Source of the DNA: Anisus vortex
Lineage: Eukaryota > Mollusca > Gastropoda > Planorbidae
Length of the DNA stretch: 64,000 nt
Direction of reading: 5' to 3'
Assembly (NCBI GenBank): GCA_949126835.1
Contig: OX421497.1
Location: 46,803,715-46,867,714 of the forward strand
Shown: positions 60,543 through 64,000 of the stretch, one piece after another
Layout of the letters: every line of letters begins with the position of its first letter
How positions within the stretch are numbered: the stretch's first letter is position 1
Translations under genes and position numbers: made by a program
The notes under the pieces: generated by a model
Databases searched by the model: none
Seen by the model: only the letters and a program-made list of their open reading frames with translations
What the model was told of the DNA's origin: nothing

Positions 60543-63533
60543 ATGGCTTCGAATATATCAAGTGAGGAACTTAATGCCATGTCATTTGCTGAACTAAAAG
60601 AATTAGCTGAGTCCTTTGGGATTGAGGCAGGACAGGCAAGACCTAATCGTAATCGTTTGATCAAAGAAATTATGACATGTTTGAACGGGCAGAATGCCAT
60701 GAACACTGGTAATGTAGTTGAAGTGGGACAGAACGATATCAATGAAGGTTATGTAGCTCCCAGTGGGGACGAGGTAATTGCCCACGGAGACGAGGTAAGA
60801 AATATGTCATCTAGATCATCAAACAATGATGAAGATGAAGGGTTGAGTGAAAACCTAAAATTCCAATTAGCTATGAAGAGAATGGAATTGGAAAGAATTA
60901 GGATTGAAAGCAGAGAAAGGATAGAGATGGCACGCATGAACAGACCTGACCATCGTAGGGACAGCAATGGTAGGGATATTAGCGCAATGAAGCAACACTT
61001 GCCTATATTCAGAGAAGAAGATGTTCAAGATTCCTTTTTGCTTTTTGAGAGGATAGCTGTAGATTATCAGTTCCCTGATGATAAGATGGCTTTATTGTTA
61101 AGGTCAACTCTCAACAAAGGAAAAGCATTGGACGTAGTGTTGAGTTTAACACCAGAGGAAATAAATGACTATGAAGTGATCAAAGATAGGGTGCTAAAAA
61201 GTTATTCCCTGACACCAGAAAAATATAGAAAGCTATTTAGAGACAGAAAGAAGGCATATGATCAAACTCATGTAGACTTTTTGAGACAAAAGGAGAAAAT
61301 GTTAGAACATTGGCTAAGGTCACAGAATGTAAGTGAGTTTGATAAACTCAAGAACCTAATATTGTTTGAGGAATTCAATGATTGTATTCGAGTGGATATT
61401 AAAACTCACATCTCAGACCGAGGGGTTGAAGATGTGCATAAAGCTGCTAGATTGGCAGATAACTATGCCATAATTCACGCCAGCATAAAGCCATATTATG
61501 CTGACAAACCCAAAGTGCACAAACCAGAGCCTAAGGAGGCTAGTAAACCAAAAGAGACAAGTGAAAACAATAATAAGAACAGTGGTGTAAATAATAATAG
61601 TAACTTAGTTCATTTCAGGAAGCAGACAGATGTAAATAAAGCAAAGGTGGTATGTTTCAATTGCAAGAAAGAGGGCCACATGAAGAAAGATTGTTGGATC
61701 CATACCAAGAAGCAAGGTGCTATTCTACACTGTGCCAGAGTGCAGAAAGACAGCAAGCAGACAGAAGAAGTGTGCAACACAGGGTCAAGAAACTCAAAAG
61801 AAATGCGGCCGGCATCGCCCATAGTTGTGGAGTCGATGGTTTTTGAGAACAGTCTATCTAAGGTAAAAGAGAATAGCTGTACTCAATCTATTATGCTTTC
61901 AGAAGGCCGTGAGGAACAGATGGTTACTGAAGTCCCGGAAGAGGACGACCTATCCGATTTTCGACCCTTTGTCTACGAGGGGACAGTGTCGACAGAAGTC
62001 GATGTACTCAGCAAGAAGAAAATACAGATATTACGTGACACGGGTTCTGCTGTCAGCGTGATCCTGGAGGGCAGTGTGCCGTTAACGGATGCCACCAGTA
62101 CTGGTGAGTCTGTTGTGCTGAGAGGTGCTAGTATGGAGGCTGTGGAAGCTCCACTGCACAGAATAAATCTCGAGTCGGATATTTTTACAGGTAACATCGT
62201 AGTGGGAGTGTGGCGCGCACTACCCGTCAAAGGCGTTTCCATGATATTAGGAAATGACATTATGGGCGGCAGAGTCACTGTCGAGCCCATGGTTAATGTG
62301 TTGGAGACAAAGATGGCGGAGGACAAAAACCTACGTCCTGCCAATGAACGCCCAACATGTGCACTGACAAGAGCAATGCAGAAAAATAAGTCGGTAAAGA
62401 CTCCTGCTACGCCGTGTAGTGCAACGAAAGATGTGTTTGTCTGTTCTGAAGACACACATGCGAATGAAACAGTGATAACAGAAACACCTGACATCGATTT
62501 AAGTGCTACGTTCTTTGCTGAACTAACAACTGGTGATGCAACAGAGAACGATAACATTTTGTCACCAAAGCAGAAATTGGTGAACGAACAATTGAATGAC
62601 GAAGTAATAATGCAACTCAGAATGAAAGCTGTTGATGAAAAGACTGCAGATGCAATGGCGGAATGTTTCTACATGAAAGATGAAGTGTTGATGAGAAAGT
62701 CGAAACCGCTCAACTCAGGTACAAACGAGTGGGACAGTATTCACCAGATTGTAATACCTAAGTGCTATCGTCAAGATATACTGCGTATGGCGCATGATCT
62801 TCCTTTCGCTGGTCACATGGGAGTCCGGAAAACGCACCACCGTATCCTCCCTTACTTCTACTGGCCAGGACTGAGAAGAGATGTCGAACAATACTGCAAG
62901 ACTTGCCACGTATGCCAAATGGTAGGACGTCCTAACCAACGAATTCCTGTCGCTCCACTCCAACCGATACCAGCGTTCGACGAACCATTCAGTCATATAC
63001 TCATTGATTGCGTGGGCCCGTTGCCGAAAACAAAAGCCGGTTTTCAATACCTGCTCACAGTCATGTGTTCATCCACTCGCTTCCCGGAAGCCATTCCGTT
63101 GCGGAACATAACAACAGTGAAGGTGGTAGACGCCCTGACAAATTTCTTCACACGTTATGGCCTACCGAAGACAGTACAGTCCGACCAGGGGACTAACTTT
63201 ACTTCGAACATTTTCAAACAAGTCATGGAACAATTAGGGATAAGCCATAGGCTATCAAGTGCCTATCATCCTGAGAGCCAGGGAGCTCTGGAAAGGTTTC
63301 ATCAGACATTAAAATCGATGCTTAAAAAGTACTGTTATGAAAACGAGAAAGACTGGGATAAGGGTGTGCCTTATGTACTGTTCGCTGCAAGGGAGGCCAC
63401 TCAGGAATCCCTGGGGTTTAGCCCATTCGAACTTGTGTATGGACACTCAGTCAGAGGTCCGTTGAAACTTCTACATGAAACTTGGCTAACGGACAGTGAA
63501 CCGATTGGACTTTTGTCATATTTATGTAGATAA
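60543..63533 (+). CDS. Ty3/gypsy (Gmr1-like) Gag-protease-integrase polyprotein, 996 codons, frameshifted at the end
   Basis: Domains in order: a SAP-like helix-turn-helix (about 8-47, F-A-E-L-K-E-L...L-I-K-E-I); a charged linker; a capsid with a SCAN-like C-terminal half (about 208-312, LKSYSLTPEKYRKLFRDRKK ... ARLADNY); a CCHC knuckle C371-x2-C374-x4-H379-x4-C384; an aspartic protease site at D499-T-G-S; then the integrase with H751, H758, C788, C791 and catalytic D822, D881, E917 (35-residue gap). About 250 residues separate protease site and integrase and contain no RT or RNase H. Ordinary Ty3/gypsy elements put RT and RNase H there. Gag-PR-INT order with a SCAN-like capsid fits the Gmr1-like group. 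The ORF ends early at TAA 63,531-63,533 in the integrase C-terminal region. The ATG at 60,543 is the first long-frame start after the leader. Confidence 0.93.
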   Translation: MASNISSEELNAMSFAELKELAESFGIEAGQARPNRNRLIKEIMTCLNGQNAMNTGNVVEVGQNDINEGYVAPSGDEVIAHGDEVRNMSSRSSNNDEDEGLSENLKFQLAMKRMELERIRIESRERIEMARMNRPDHRRDSNGRDISAMKQHLPIFREEDVQDSFLLFERIAVDYQFPDDKMALLLRSTLNKGKALDVVLSLTPEEINDYEVIKDRVLKSYSLTPEKYRKLFRDRKKAYDQTHVDFLRQKEKMLEHWLRSQNVSEFDKLKNLILFEEFNDCIRVDIKTHISDRGVEDVHKAARLADNYAIIHASIKPYYADKPKVHKPEPKEASKPKETSENNNKNSGVNNNSNLVHFRKQTDVNKAKVVCFNCKKEGHMKKDCWIHTKKQGAILHCARVQKDSKQTEEVCNTGSRNSKEMRPASPIVVESMVFENSLSKVKENSCTQSIMLSEGREEQMVTEVPEEDDLSDFRPFVYEGTVSTEVDVLSKKKIQILRDTGSAVSVILEGSVPLTDATSTGESVVLRGASMEAVEAPLHRINLESDIFTGNIVVGVWRALPVKGVSMILGNDIMGGRVTVEPMVNVLETKMAEDKNLRPANERPTCALTRAMQKNKSVKTPATPCSATKDVFVCSEDTHANETVITETPDIDLSATFFAELTTGDATENDNILSPKQKLVNEQLNDEVIMQLRMKAVDEKTADAMAECFYMKDEVLMRKSKPLNSGTNEWDSIHQIVIPKCYRQDILRMAHDLPFAGHMGVRKTHHRILPYFYWPGLRRDVEQYCKTCHVCQMVGRPNQRIPVAPLQPIPAFDEPFSHILIDCVGPLPKTKAGFQYLLTVMCSSTRFPEAIPLRNITTVKVVDALTNFFTRYGLPKTVQSDQGTNFTSNIFKQVMEQLGISHRLSSAYHPESQGALERFHQTLKSMLKKYCYENEKDWDKGVPYVLFAAREATQESLGFSPFELVYGHSVRGPLKLLHETWLTDSEPIGLLSYLCR

Positions 63534-64000
63534 ATTTAAAAATAGGCTTTATCATGCTTTTAACCATGTGAAGATTCATTTTCCACAGATGCAGGAGCGT
63601 ATGAGACAGAACTATGACCGTAAAGCTACAGCTAGAACTTTTGCACCAGGTGACAAAGTTCTTGTGTTTCTACCTTTGCAAAATCAGCCTTTAAGTGCAA
63701 AGTTTAGTGGACCCTATGAGATAGAGTCAAAACTTGGCGAGGTCAATTATTTGATAAAGACTCCTGACCGGAGACAAAAGCAGAGGGTATGCCATATTAA
63801 TTTGCTTAAGCCCTATGTTTCAAGGGAAAAGAGTAAACCACGGGAGGTCCCCATGATTTCATTAGCTAGAGTCCCGACGGATTTATCTAGGATAGAATAT
63901 AAGTTTGCAGAAAGTAAACTTAATAATACAGATGCCCTTAAGAGTTTAGATACAAGGCTAGAACATCTTCCGGTAGAAGATAAGGAGAAGATTATTGAGC
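63522..64000 (+). CDS. continuation in the +1 frame: integrase C-terminus and probable pre-RT linker
   Basis: Open in the other frame to the window edge. It holds a coiled stretch ending in Q-N-Y-D-R-K-A, a chromatin/GPY-like integrase C-terminal module (F-A-P-G-D-K-V-L-V, F-S-G-P-Y-E-I, V-C-H-I-N-L-L-K-P-Y, about 63,640-63,820), and then LKSLDTRLEHLPVEDKEKII. That last stretch resembles the segment that precedes reverse transcriptase in elements whose integrase comes first. The frame change lies at about 63,515-63,530 and looks like a small indel that inactivates this copy, unless it is a programmed shift or a sequencing error. RT would lie past 64,000. Confidence 0.85.

Noticed and set aside
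60543..63533. Simple internal deletion of RT/RNase H from an ordinary gypsy element
   Set aside because: Possible, but disfavoured: the frame is open across the protease-integrase linker, and pre-RT-like sequence follows the integrase.

Overview
The window reads as animal (metazoan) nuclear DNA, most likely from a mollusc and probably a gastropod. The support is a spliced golgin-type gene with GT-AG introns, AT-rich introns, abundant hAT-type MITEs with 8-bp target duplications, tRNA-derived SINEs, Ty3/gypsy elements and long minisatellites. The species assignment is inference; nothing in the window names it.

Region 1 (1-25.3 kb, minus strand) holds the 5' part of one very large host gene. 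Sixteen coding exons join in phase into at least 4,267 codons, and the last visible exon (1-10,278) is a single 10.3-kb open reading frame that runs off the window. The protein is almost entirely coiled coil. Its N-terminus resembles giantin (GOLGB1) or the related lava-lamp golgins, so a Golgi tether is the best guess. One or two noncoding exons and a promoter with an E-box and a YY1-like motif lie at 24.2-25.3 kb. The introns carry MITEs, SINE fragments and minisatellites. One of these, a 22-bp array with an AP-1 site in nearly every unit, starts exactly at an authentic splice donor.

Region 2 (25.3-28.6 kb) is AT-rich and gene-free, with a 49-bp satellite of about 22 copies that shows a duplicated five-unit pattern.

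Region 3 (28.6-50.2 kb) is a near-identical tandem triplication of a 7.69-kb block. Each block carries a SINE, a 2.15-kb hAT-type element with three more hAT MITEs nested in it, a possible gag remnant and a 19-bp minisatellite. The first two blocks continue into an intact 460-codon Ty3/gypsy integrase and a 241-bp LTR. The third stops inside the minisatellite.

Region 4 (50.2-59.9 kb) holds no convincing host gene. It has an 18-bp minisatellite of about 67 units, a homopurine satellite, hAT fragments, a LINE reverse-transcriptase relic, SINE pieces and a tandem pair of TA-flanked MITEs.

Region 5 (59.9-64.0 kb) is the 5' part of a Ty3/gypsy retroelement. One 996-codon ORF encodes a SAP-like N-terminus, a SCAN-like capsid, a CCHC knuckle, an aspartic protease and then the integrase, with no reverse transcriptase between protease and integrase. 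After a frameshift the integrase C-terminus and what looks like a pre-RT linker continue to the window edge. Domain order plus SCAN-like capsid point to the Gmr1-like group. This is the most notable system in the window.
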